64,000 nucleotides of DNA from Streptomyces rubrogriseus (GTDB lineage: Bacteria; Actinomycetota; Actinomycetes; Streptomycetales; Streptomycetaceae): NCBI RefSeq assembly GCF_027947575.1, contig NZ_CP116256.1, positions 4,030,001 to 4,094,000 on the forward strand, read 5' to 3'. The stretch's first letter is position 1; every line of letters begins with the position of its first letter. Below the pieces are notes generated by a model, which was not told where the DNA came from, ran no database searches, and saw only the letters and a list, made by a program, of their open reading frames with translations. Positions 16,376 through 23,849 of the stretch are shown here, piece after piece. Both the position numbers and the translations under genes were made by a program.

Positions 16376-17908
16376 GACCGGGAAGTCGGCCTCGGCCCAG
16401 AGGGCTCGGAGGGCGGCGGCCCGGTCGCCGGTGCGGGCGGCGTGATGGTCGGCAGTCCACACCCTTACCGCGGTTGCCGCGGTGGCCTCGGTCGTCCCGG
16501 TGACCTCGGTGGAGGAGTCCCGGGCAGGTGGCCAGCCCGGGCTTCCGGTGGCGGCGAAGTCGGCCCAGGCGCGCACCATTCGGCGTGCCAGTTCCTGGTC
16601 GGCGGCGGTGGGTGCGCCGCCGATGAGGAAGGCCAGCCGCTCGTCGTCCAGGTTGCCGAAGGCGAAGGGAACGTCCGCACAGTGCCAGGCGCGTACCACC
16701 CCACCCGGATCGGCGCGGCGCCGGTCGAAGCGGGACAGGAACGCCCGGCCGCCGGCCCGGGCGTGGACTTCGGCGAGTCGGTCGGCGTACTCACCGAACA
16801 GCAGGTCGCCGAAGACGGCGAGGTAGACGTCCAGCACCGGGGCCTGGGGGAGCGCGGCGCGGTAGCCGGCCACCAGGCCGTCGGGGAGGCCGAAGTCCTC
16901 GGCGAAGCGGGCTAGTTGCTCGTCGGTGGTGACCTTCGCGCTGCTGCCGACGGCGTCGAGCAGCCAGTACTCCTCCGTGGTGTGGCAGACCAGCAGGTCC
17001 ACGTCCCGGGCCGCACCGGCCGCCATCCCCGTGAGGGGGTCGGTGGGCAGGACGTCGTCGTCGAGGACCGGGGCGTACAGCGAGGGGTCGTAGTGGCGGG
17101 ACCCGGAGGCGGGGTCGTGCCGGTAGTCGTCGACCACCTGGTCGGCGGCGGCGACCAGGGCCTGCGGAGTCGTGGAGAGGAGACCCGCCGACGTGGCCGG
17201 GCAGCCCGCCGCGGCGGCGATCTCGCGCGTGGTCGCGGCCGCGGTGTCGCGCGTGTAACAGGGGCTGGCGGGGCTGTGCGCGATGGCGCGGTGGAACAGG
17301 CCGCGGGCGCGGTCCATCACCATGAGGCAGGCGACCGAGGCGGCTCCGGAGGACTGGCCGGCGACGGTGACGTTGTCGGGATCGCCACCGAAGGCGGCGA
17401 TGTTCTCGCGCACCCACCGCAGGGCGGCGACCTGGTCGAGCAGCCCCCGGTTGTCGGGGTGAACGATCGGCCCGTCCGGCGGGACGTGGCCGAACCCCTC
17501 GAAACCGATGCGGTAGTTGAGAGTCACCACGACCAGTCCGGCACGGGCCAGTACGGTGCCGTCGAAGTCGGGCTGGGCCGACGAGCCGAAGGCGTAGGCA
17601 CCGCCGTGGATCCAGACGAGCACCGGCAGGGGGCCACCGTCCGGGGCCGGCGTCCACAGGTTGACGGTGAGGACGTCCTCGTCGCCGGGAGACCACACGG
17701 GCGCCCCGGGCAGCCGCGCGGACTGCGGGGCGACCGGACCGAATCTCCTGCCGTCCCGCACCCCGGTCCAGGCGGGTGCCGGAGCCGGCTCCCGGAACCG
17801 GTGGACGCCGAACGGCGCGGCGGCATACGGAACACCGAGGACGGCGACGACGTCGCCGGAGACCCGGAACCCCCGGACCGAACCGTGCCGGGTCTTGAAC
17901 ACGTCCAC
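16364..17908 (-). CDS. Type-B carboxylesterase/lipase family protein
   Basis: This is a 514-residue alpha/beta hydrolase. It shows VWIHGGAYAFG (oxyanion hole), the nucleophile elbow GQSSG (Ser186) in DNVTVAGQSSGAAS, and the His motif HCADVPFAFGN near residue 430, all typical of type-B carboxylesterases. There is no signal peptide, so it is cytoplasmic. GTG 17908 is preferred because GAGAGGCGG precedes it; an in-frame GTG at 17947 is possible. It overlaps the 3' end of the ABC-F gene tail to tail. Confidence 0.88.
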   Translation of the reverse strand: MDVFKTRHGSVRGFRVSGDVVAVLGVPYAAAPFGVHRFREPAPAPAWTGVRDGRRFGPVAPQSARLPGAPVWSPGDEDVLTVNLWTPAPDGGPLPVLVWIHGGAYAFGSSAQPDFDGTVLARAGLVVVTLNYRIGFEGFGHVPPDGPIVHPDNRGLLDQVAALRWVRENIAAFGGDPDNVTVAGQSSGAASVACLMVMDRARGLFHRAIAHSPASPCYTRDTAAATTREIAAAAGCPATSAGLLSTTPQALVAAADQVVDDYRHDPASGSRHYDPSLYAPVLDDDVLPTDPLTGMAAGAARDVDLLVCHTTEEYWLLDAVGSSAKVTTDEQLARFAEDFGLPDGLVAGYRAALPQAPVLDVYLAVFGDLLFGEYADRLAEVHARAGGRAFLSRFDRRRADPGGVVRAWHCADVPFAFGNLDDERLAFLIGGAPTAADQELARRMVRAWADFAATGSPGWPPARDSSTEVTGTTEATAATAVRVWTADHHAARTGDRAAALRALWAEADFPVLRP

Positions 17909-18042
17909 CGGGACCGCCTCTCGCCGCACGCCTGTGGGACGGGGCACAGCATGGCATCGCCCGGCCGGCCGGGACCAACACCAAGATCGTCAGGATTGAC
18001 GCTCCGGTGTTGTCAATCTTGGTTCCGCCGGTCGGAGCGGGC

Positions 18043-19014
18043 CTACTCACCGTCCATCAGGAGCAGTGACTTGCCCACCGTCGTACGCGCGGCCAGAGCG
18101 CGGTGGGCGTCGGCGGCCCGCGCCAGCGGGTAGGTGGCGCCGATGGCCGGGCGCAGGCGTCCCTCGGCGGCGCTCTCCAGTGCCAGGCCCAGCAGTTCCC
18201 GGGCGGTCTCCCGGTCCGGAGGGCCGTCCATGAGCGGCATGAGCAGCCGGACGCCCCGGCGCGCGGCGGATTCCCGGTCCGGGGCGGCGAATCCGCCGGC
18301 GGTCCCGTAGGTGACGAAGCGCCCACCGTCCGCGACCGCGTCGACGCTGGTCGCACCGAGCGCCCCGCCCGCACCGTCGTAGACGAGCGCGGCACCGCCA
18401 CCGGTCGCCTCGCGCACCCGCTCGACCCAGTCCGCCCGCGTGTAGTCGACGACGGCCTCGGCGCCCAGGTCCCGGGCCATGGCCAGCTTGGCTTCGCTGG
18501 ACGCGGCGGCCACCACCCGGGCCCCCGCGTCGACCGCCAACTGCACCAGTAGTGTGCCCGCCCCACCGGCCGCCGCCGAGACCAGTACCCATTCCCCCTT
18601 CCGCGGCGCCCCCAGCCGGTGGAAGCCGAGAGCGGTCACGCCGTCGTGCACCAGCGCGGCCGCCGTCACGGCGGCCAGCCCGTCCGGAACCGGCATGATC
18701 TCTTCCGCATCCGCGACGACCCGTTCGGCGTATCCGGTGCCGGTTCGCACGACCACGCTCCGGCCGATCCAGCCCGGGTCCACCCCGTCACCGACTGCCA
18801 GCACCTCGCCCGCTCCGCCACCACCCGGCACGTACGGCAGCGTTCGCGGGAAGAAGTCCTGACCCCAGCCGCCGCGCAGCAGCGTGTCCAGGAAGATGAC
18901 GTCGGCCGCGACCATGCCGACGACCACCTGGCCGGGGCCGGGCACGGGGTCGGGCAGGTCGACCAGGGTCAGCACGTCCGGAGCACCGAACGAGGTCACG
19001 TGGATCGCATGCAT
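18043..19014 (-). CDS. Zinc-binding-type alcohol dehydrogenase / NADPH:quinone oxidoreductase
   Basis: This is a 323-residue MDR-superfamily protein. An N-terminal GroES-like domain (VDLPDPVPGPGQVVVGM) is followed by a Rossmann domain with AAAGGAGTLLVQLA. It lacks the catalytic-zinc Cys/His set, which fits quinone-oxidoreductase rather than alcohol-dehydrogenase members. ATG 19014 is preceded by GAAGGG. A 256-bp region with tandem repeats lies upstream. It is a separate transcription unit from the ABC exporter behind it. Confidence 0.88.
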   Translation of the reverse strand: MHAIHVTSFGAPDVLTLVDLPDPVPGPGQVVVGMVAADVIFLDTLLRGGWGQDFFPRTLPYVPGGGGAGEVLAVGDGVDPGWIGRSVVVRTGTGYAERVVADAEEIMPVPDGLAAVTAAALVHDGVTALGFHRLGAPRKGEWVLVSAAAGGAGTLLVQLAVDAGARVVAAASSEAKLAMARDLGAEAVVDYTRADWVERVREATGGGAALVYDGAGGALGATSVDAVADGGRFVTYGTAGGFAAPDRESAARRGVRLLMPLMDGPPDRETARELLGLALESAAEGRLRPAIGATYPLARAADAHRALAARTTVGKSLLLMDGE

Positions 19015-19133
19015 GAGCAGCACCCTTCGCTGGAGGCGACATCCCGCCCACCCTCCAACCTCAAGTCCGATCGAGGTCAAGGCTCGTTCGTCGTCCGCGG
19101 TGGAGTCGGGCCGGTCGGCAAGGGGTGACGGAC

Positions 19134-19173
19134 GGAGGGACGTATGGAGGGACGTATGGAGGGACGTATGGAG
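19134..19173. repeat. Tandem 12-bp repeats (three exact copies plus part of a fourth)
   Basis: GGAGGGACGTAT is repeated exactly at 19134-19145, 19146-19157 and 19158-19169, then GGAG. The array lies 120 bp upstream of the quinone oxidoreductase and 100 bp past the end of the ABC exporter gene. It may be a multi-site binding region or simple slippage. Confidence 0.85.
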
Positions 19174-19242
19174 AACAGACGACTGCACGGGTGTCTCGGG
19201 GCGGTGGTCGGACTTCCTCCCGGCTCCGGGTTTCTGAGGGGT

Positions 19243-19269
19243 GTGTCGGTCGTCTGTCGGCGGTGCGGG
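19243..19269. repeat. Left copy of 27-bp direct repeat flanking the peptide system
   Basis: A 27-bp segment starting GTGTCGGTCGTCTGTC matches 23730-23756 at 26 of 27 positions in the same orientation. It sits directly behind the ABC exporter stop codon. Confidence 0.75.
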
Positions 19270-19270
19270 G

Positions 19271-21130
19271 TCAGCCGGGCCGGGTGTCGCGGAAGTCCAG
19301 GGCGTCCGACTGCAGGGCGACGAGTCCGGAGTACGTCCCTCCCTTGGCGAGGAGCTCCCCGTGCGTGCCGGTCTCCGCCGTGCGGCCCTCGTCGAGGACG
19401 GCGATGACATCGGCGTTCCTGACGGAGTCCAGCCGGTGGGAGATCAGGAGGGTGGTGCGGCCCTGGCGCAGTGAGCGCAGCAGGGCCCGCAGCCGGTGGT
19501 CGGCGGCGGGATCGAGCCGGGAGCTGGGCTCGTCCAGCAGGAGCAGGTCGGCGTCGTCCTGCAGGATCGCCCGTGCCAGCGCGAGGCGCTGCCACTGGCC
19601 GCCGGACAGGGTGTGGCCGCTGTGGCTGCCGGCCTGGGGGTCGTCCTGGCGGAACACGAGACTCAGCAGCGTGTCGTAACCACCGGACAGCCGGGTGATC
19701 TCCTCGTGGATGCCCGCGCGGCGGGCGGCGCGCTCGATCCCCGCGGTGTCGCCCAGCGCCTCCAGCCGGCCGATGCCTATGTTCTCCCCGGCGGTCAGGT
19801 CGTACTCCATGAAGTCCTGGAACACGGCGCTGAGCCGGGCCCGGTACACCTCGGGCGCGAAGTCGCGGATGTCGACGCCGTCCCAAAGGATGCGGCCCTT
19901 GCAGGGGTCGTAGAAGCGGCAGAGGAGTTTGATCAGCGTGGACTTGCCCGCGCCGTTGACCCCGACGAGCGCGGTGGTGAGGCCCACCGGGATGTGCAGG
20001 GTCACGCCGCGCAGGATCCAGTCCTGATCGTCGTGGTGGCGGAACCAGACGTCCTCGACGCTGATGCCTTCCCGCAAAGGGCTCAGGAGGGCCGGTGCCT
20101 CGCACCGGGGCAGGTCGTCGGGGGTGTCGCACAGGTCCAGGAACGCCTCGAAGTGCAGAAGTGCGCCGTAGCATCGCGTACTGTCGTTGACCAGGCCCGA
20201 CAGTGCCCCCTGGGCAGCGGTGATCGCCGCCAGCAGCAGCGTGAGGTCGCCCACGCTGAGTCTGCCGTGCCACACGTCCGTCGCGGCCCAGGCCAGGCCG
20301 GTGGTCGTGATGACAGCGGCGATCGATTCGGCGACCAGTTCGTATCGCAGGACCCTGCCGTCCAGCCGCCGGGCCACGGCGTTGGCGCCGGCCATCTCCC
20401 GGGCGGCACGACCGGCTACGAAGTGGCCGGCGCGAAACAGCCGGATCTCCTTGGCCGCACGATGCCCGGTCAACAGCTCGGAGTAGAAGGACTCCTTGCG
20501 GTGGACCGGGCTGAGCAGCCACATGGTGCGCACCTGCTGGCGGTGGATCCGCGTCTCCATGACGACGGCGGGCAGTGCGCCGAGGAGTACCAGAGCGGCG
20601 AGCGGGGGCCGCAGGGCCAGGAGCGATGCGGCGAACCCCGCCGAGATGACCAGCGATCTGATCGCGGTCGTCCCCGACTCGACGAGCTCCAGGGAAGCCG
20701 ATCCCGCCGAGTCGCGCGCCATGCGAATCCGGTCGGCCATGCGCGGGGACTCGAAGTAGGTGAGGCCGGAGAAGGAGTTCATCACCTCGGCCACACGTCG
20801 GTGCGCCGCCAGCCGGGTGCTCCGCTGCAATTCCTTGACACAGTAGGCTGAGAAGCCTGGCAGCACCGCCAGCGCCACCCCGGTGGCGGCCATCACCGCT
20901 CCCCAGGTGAGCAGGTACCCGGCCGGCCGCCGGTCGATCAGCCCGTCCACAAGGAACTTGGTGGCCCAGGCGCTGGTCAGCGGAACAGCGGCGAGCAGCA
21001 GGCTGACGGCGATGTAGCCGGCGAAGGAGCCGGGCGCCGAGCCGACGACGAGCGCGGCCGCGGTCCGCACGCCGCGGACGATCCGAGCGCGCCGACGCCG
21101 GGTCCGCGCGGATTCGCCAGGCACGGTCAC
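19271..21130 (-). CDS. ABC exporter, fused membrane and ATPase domains (peptide export candidate)
   Basis: This is a 619-residue half-transporter. The membrane domain covers about 20-320, followed by one ATPase domain with Walker A GVNGAGKST (390-398), an LSGGQWQRLALAR signature, Walker B LLLLDEPSSRLD and an H-loop (LLISHRLDSV). There is no N-terminal C39 peptidase, so any cargo is not cleaved by it. GTG 21130 overlaps the TlpA stop (GTGA), so the two are translationally coupled. With the upstream redox genes and the Cys-rich peptide gene, the likely cargo is that peptide. Lipid or drug export is the alternative. Confidence 0.85.
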   Translation of the reverse strand: MTVPGESARTRRRRARIVRGVRTAAALVVGSAPGSFAGYIAVSLLLAAVPLTSAWATKFLVDGLIDRRPAGYLLTWGAVMAATGVALAVLPGFSAYCVKELQRSTRLAAHRRVAEVMNSFSGLTYFESPRMADRIRMARDSAGSASLELVESGTTAIRSLVISAGFAASLLALRPPLAALVLLGALPAVVMETRIHRQQVRTMWLLSPVHRKESFYSELLTGHRAAKEIRLFRAGHFVAGRAAREMAGANAVARRLDGRVLRYELVAESIAAVITTTGLAWAATDVWHGRLSVGDLTLLLAAITAAQGALSGLVNDSTRCYGALLHFEAFLDLCDTPDDLPRCEAPALLSPLREGISVEDVWFRHHDDQDWILRGVTLHIPVGLTTALVGVNGAGKSTLIKLLCRFYDPCKGRILWDGVDIRDFAPEVYRARLSAVFQDFMEYDLTAGENIGIGRLEALGDTAGIERAARRAGIHEEITRLSGGYDTLLSLVFRQDDPQAGSHSGHTLSGGQWQRLALARAILQDDADLLLLDEPSSRLDPAADHRLRALLRSLRQGRTTLLISHRLDSVRNADVIAVLDEGRTAETGTHGELLAKGGTYSGLVALQSDALDFRDTRPG

Positions 21131-21699
21131 ACCGACTCCATGAGGCGGAAGTGACGTGTGGTGGGAGCCTCGGCAACGACGACGTGCCGTCGGCCCTCAC
21201 GACGGACCCGGTAGAACAGCGGGTAGGCGGTGACGCCGAACGCGGTGATGATGCTGCCGTCGCCCTCCTCGTGCACGACGACGGCGGTCCGGCTCAGCCG
21301 TTCCGTCTCGGCGTCCAACTCGTGGCGGGCCGCCGGCCGGTCCAGCTCGTGGGGTTCGTGCCGGATGACGGCGATCGCCGGAATTCCGCTGTCCGCCAGC
21401 CGGCCGGCCAGGGCCGCGTAGTCGTCCACAGCCGCCTGGCAAGGCGGGCATCCGATCATGAAGAACCCCACGACATACTCGTCCATCGCCGCGGCACCGA
21501 CCGGCAGGCCTTCGAACGACTTGGCCTCGAACGAGGGCAGCTCATGTCCGACGGGCAGCGAGACCGTGTCAGGGCCTTCCAGCTCCGCCGATGGGCGCGT
21601 GGGGTCCCGTCGGACGGCGCGGGCGAGGCGGGTGGTCAGGACGAGATTCGCGCACACCGCGACGGCCAGGGCGCCGCAGACGACGTAAAGGGTGGTCAT
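21127..21699 (-). CDS. Membrane-anchored TlpA/thioredoxin-like disulfide oxidoreductase
   Basis: This 190-residue protein has an N-terminal membrane anchor (about 3-25), a short linker and an outside thioredoxin-fold domain with the active site IGCPPC (Cys84, Cys87). A cis-Pro is present in AYPLFYRV. It should make, break or isomerise disulfides on the outer face of the membrane. ATG 21699 overlaps the MauE stop (ATGA), and its own stop overlaps the ABC start. The pairing with a MauE-like protein mirrors MauD/MauE, which mature the disulfide-rich small subunit of methylamine dehydrogenase. Confidence 0.85.
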   Translation of the reverse strand: MTTLYVVCGALAVAVCANLVLTTRLARAVRRDPTRPSAELEGPDTVSLPVGHELPSFEAKSFEGLPVGAAAMDEYVVGFFMIGCPPCQAAVDDYAALAGRLADSGIPAIAVIRHEPHELDRPAARHELDAETERLSRTAVVVHEEGDGSIITAFGVTAYPLFYRVRREGRRHVVVAEAPTTRHFRLMESV

Positions 21700-22217
21700 C
21701 GCTTCCTCGGGGTCAGGGCCGCGGCCACGGCCTCGTGCAGGACGACGGCGATGCCGATCCCGGCGCCGGTCGCCGTGAGCAGGACGCGCTCGGCGGTGCC
21801 CGGCAGCGTCGGGCCGGTTGGTGCCAGGGCAAGGAACAGGGCGAGCGCCGACAGGGTGGTGTTGCGCCACAGGTGACGGCTGCCCAGCGTCTCGCGAGCC
21901 GTCCCGAAGCAGGCGCAGCGCAGGCCGAGTTGCCGCCGTGTACTCATCAGGACACCTCCGGCGAGCACGGCGAGCAGCAGCGCGGCAAGGCCCAGCCCTG
22001 CCGACGCCGGGCCCAGGAGCAGCACGGTCGCGACGGTGGCCTCGGCGACGATCAGCGTCGCGGCACAGAATCGGCCGAAACGCGTACCGGTCGGGCCGAG
22101 CGCGGCGAGAGAGGCGGACAGGTCGGCGAAGGCGGGGGCCCGCAGCTTACTGACCGCCGCCACGGCGAACAGAGCTGTGAACGCACCGCGCCCCACCTCG
22201 ATGAGGGCTTCCAGCAC
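21696..22217 (-). CDS. MauE/DoxX-like redox-associated membrane protein
   Basis: This 173-residue protein has four predicted membrane helices. It carries the characteristic Cys pair C101-A-C103-FG found in MauE-like proteins. Family members pass electrons or disulfides to a partner thioredoxin, here probably the coupled TlpA-like protein. GTG 22217 is chosen because AGAAGG lies 7 nt upstream; the longer reading into the hairpin is unlikely. A 14-bp hairpin separates it from the peptide gene. Confidence 0.82.
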   Translation of the reverse strand: MLEALIEVGRGAFTALFAVAAVSKLRAPAFADLSASLAALGPTGTRFGRFCAATLIVAEATVATVLLLGPASAGLGLAALLLAVLAGGVLMSTRRQLGLRCACFGTARETLGSRHLWRNTTLSALALFLALAPTGPTLPGTAERVLLTATGAGIGIAVVLHEAVAAALTPRKR

Positions 22218-22239
22218 GTGGGTACCTTCTGGAGGGAAG

Positions 22240-22282
22240 GGGGCCGCCCGCCCACCGGAGACCGGCACGGGCGGGCGGCCCC
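22240..22282 (-). terminator. Strong hairpin between the peptide gene and the redox/export genes
   Basis: A perfect 14-bp stem GGGGCCGCCCGCCC / GGGCGGGCGGCCCC with a 15-nt loop, 22 nt past the peptide stop. As a partial terminator it would give more peptide-gene transcript than maturation and export transcript, a common layout in peptide clusters. Confidence 0.7.
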
Positions 22283-22303
22283 GTCAGGGAACGGACCTGC
22301 GGA

Positions 22304-22480
22304 TCAGCAGCCGCAGCGGATGAACTTGCGGTCGCCGGACACCTCGACCGGGTACCCGTCGTAGCAGGCGTAGGTGCGGCGCTGGGTGTACTTGCGCCGG
22401 GTCGTCTCACAACTGCCCGCGGACGCCGTGATGCACGCGTACTCGTACCACGTTTGACCGGGTGAACAGGACGCAGCCAT
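22304..22480 (-). CDS. Six-cysteine 58-residue peptide (candidate precursor/product)
   Basis: ATG 22480 to TGA 22304 encodes 58 residues, preceded by GAAAGG 8 nt upstream. Cys lie at 5, 16, 24, 39, 56 and 58 (ending RCGC), enough for three disulfides. The peptide is rich in Tyr, Arg and Thr, and starts MAASCSPGQTWYEY. It has no hydrophobic signal and no double-Gly leader. It heads the unit containing MauE-like, TlpA-like and ABC exporter genes. This suggests a leaderless disulfide-rich peptide folded by the redox pair and exported by the ABC protein. I recognise no named family. It could instead be a small zinc- or redox-active cytoplasmic protein. Confidence 0.7.
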   Translation of the reverse strand: MAASCSPGQTWYEYACITASAGSCETTRRKYTQRRTYACYDGYPVEVSGDRKFIRCGC

Positions 22481-22501
22481 TGCCTTGACCTTTCTGAGAG
22501 A

Positions 22502-22584
22502 CGAACGCGGACCCGGACACGGCGTTCGTACCGCCGCTGGTCCGCGGTGACCCCGGACTCGAACGCGGCGAGCCGGGTGTCACC
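22502..22584. promoter_or_regulatory. Two inverted repeats in the leader of the peptide gene
   Basis: CGAACGC / GCGTTCG (22502-22508 with 22522-22528) is a perfect 7-bp stem. A longer imperfect stem pairs 22546-22561 with 22569-22584 (GGTGACCCCGGACTCG against CGAGCCGGGTGTCACC, two bulges). Both would fold in the 5' leader if transcription starts upstream. Confidence 0.5.
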
Positions 22585-22625
22585 GAGATTGCCGACCACC
22601 GCCGGGCCGGAGCAACGGCGACCGC

Positions 22626-22691
22626 CTGTCCCGGACAGCGTCGGGCTGTCCGGGCTGGTCAGAGCCTTGTCCGGATCGCGTTCCGGACAGC
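22626..22691. promoter_or_regulatory. Operator array: repeated GCTGTCCGG
   Basis: GCTGTCCGG occurs at 22645-22653 on the plus strand and at 22631-22639 and 22683-22691 on the minus strand; a TTGTCCGG variant lies at 22667-22674. Together they form CTGTCccgGACAG (22626-22638) and TGTCCGGA-tcgcgt-TCCGGACA (22668-22689). They lie between the peptide operon and the divergent HTH gene, 50-115 bp from the latter. Confidence 0.65.
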
Positions 22692-22740
22692 GGGGCATGG
22701 CGGAATTCCGGTGTTGCTCCTTTGACGTGGTCGCAGCAAG

Positions 22741-23685
22741 ATGAGGTTCATGGGGAACCTGGGGGGCGATGTGTCGCCGCATGCGGCCCGAGACGCCGCG
22801 GGCCTTGTCGAGTCGATGCAGCGTCTCAAGGACCGCTCGGGACTGACCTACCGCGCGTTGGAGGAGCGGGCCGCCCGGAACGGCGACGTGCTGGCGCGCA
22901 GCACACTGTCCGACATCCTGCGGCGCACGAGCCTGCCGCACCCCGACGTGCTGGCCGCCTTCGTCCGCGCCTGCGGGGACGAGCAGCGGGTCGGTGTCTG
23001 GCTGGACGCCAGGGACCGGATCGCCGCGGGTATCGCCGCCGTGCCGTCCGTGGCCCCCGGCTCGGGGCCCAGCACCGCGGCCGAGCAATCTGGGGCCGAA
23101 GAGGCCGCAGCCGGGCCGCGACGCCGGTCCAGAGGCCGCGCGCTCACGCTCGTGGCCTCGCTCATGGTTCCGCCGCTCGCCCTGGGCGCCTGGGGACTGC
23201 TGCCCGACGGCTCCGAAGCTCCGGCCGCTTCCCAGGCCCCCGCCGAGGGCTGGGTCACCATCCGTCCCGCCCGGACGCCCGACCTCTGTCTGACCGACGG
23301 ACGCGACCGTGAGGGCGCCTACGCCAGCGCCGTAGCCGCCCAGCTCCCCTGCGCCCGGGCCACGGTCCCGCGTACCTACCTCGAACCGGCCGGTGACGGC
23401 CTCTACCGCATTCAGTGGCACCACCCCGAGGAGGGGAAGGGATGCCTGACGGTCATGAGCACCGGCCCGGTGAAGGGCATGCTCGAGCCCTGGGACGACT
23501 GTTCCGAGGCCACACTGTTCCGGGTGGCAGCCGCCGCTGACGACGGCGGAGGCTTCCGGCTGCGCCCGGTCGGCAGCAGCAGGTGCATCGGCATCGCCGA
23601 CGACGACACCACCGTGGGAGCCGAGGCGGTCGAGGAACGCTGTACCGACGCGGCCGACCAGCGCTTCCTCATCCGGACGGGGTGA
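22741..23685 (+). CDS. Membrane-bound HTH regulator with extracellular ricin-like domain
   Basis: This 314-residue protein has three parts. Residues about 20-80 are an XRE-type HTH of the streptomycete kind (LTYRALEERA, LARSTLSDILRR, LPHPDVLAAFVRACG). A basic stretch (GPRRRSRGR) and a single membrane helix (134-154) follow. An outside domain of about 150 residues has four Cys and a ricin-type layout (DLCLTDG, CLTVMS, SSRCIGI, DQRFLI). This is a one-component sensor design in which an external ligand, perhaps a sugar or cell-wall piece, is linked to DNA binding. It diverges from the peptide operon and may bind the intervening repeats. ATG 22750 is an alternative start. Confidence 0.82.
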   Translation: MRFMGNLGGDVSPHAARDAAGLVESMQRLKDRSGLTYRALEERAARNGDVLARSTLSDILRRTSLPHPDVLAAFVRACGDEQRVGVWLDARDRIAAGIAAVPSVAPGSGPSTAAEQSGAEEAAAGPRRRSRGRALTLVASLMVPPLALGAWGLLPDGSEAPAASQAPAEGWVTIRPARTPDLCLTDGRDREGAYASAVAAQLPCARATVPRTYLEPAGDGLYRIQWHHPEEGKGCLTVMSTGPVKGMLEPWDDCSEATLFRVAAAADDGGGFRLRPVGSSRCIGIADDDTTVGAEAVEERCTDAADQRFLIRTG

Positions 23686-23729
23686 ACGTGCAGTGGTGGC
23701 ACCGCCCCCGCCGGGGCGTGGGTGTGGGG

Positions 23730-23756
23730 GTGTCGGTCCTCTGTCGGCGGTGCGGG
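23730..23756. repeat. Right copy of 27-bp direct repeat flanking the peptide system
   Basis: It matches 19243-19269 at 26 of 27 bases in the same orientation. It is 45 bp past the HTH gene stop and is followed by two further CTGTCGGC copies (about 23761-23780). Confidence 0.75.
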
Positions 23757-23849
23757 TGATCTGTCGGCGATCTGTCGGCCGGGGGAGCGACCTTGGGCGA
23801 GTCGGTGCTCCTCACGAGCACGCCGCCCGAGCACAAGGAGTCTGTCATC

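Noticed and set aside
19131..19180. The repeated MEGRMEGR or TYGGTYGG frames as a repeat protein
   Set aside because: The pattern comes only from the 12-bp tandem repeat and the frames have no start signal or conserved context.
18043..19410. Longer start for the quinone oxidoreductase, reaching back to 19410
   Set aside because: The extra 130 residues run through the 12-bp repeat (SLHTSLHTSL-like) and across the end of the ABC gene; the family N-terminus and GAAGGG support 19014.
22741..23685. The HTH-lectin protein as a simple secreted lectin
   Set aside because: The N-terminal 80 residues are a clear HTH and the helix at 134-154 is internal, so it is a membrane regulator rather than a secreted protein.
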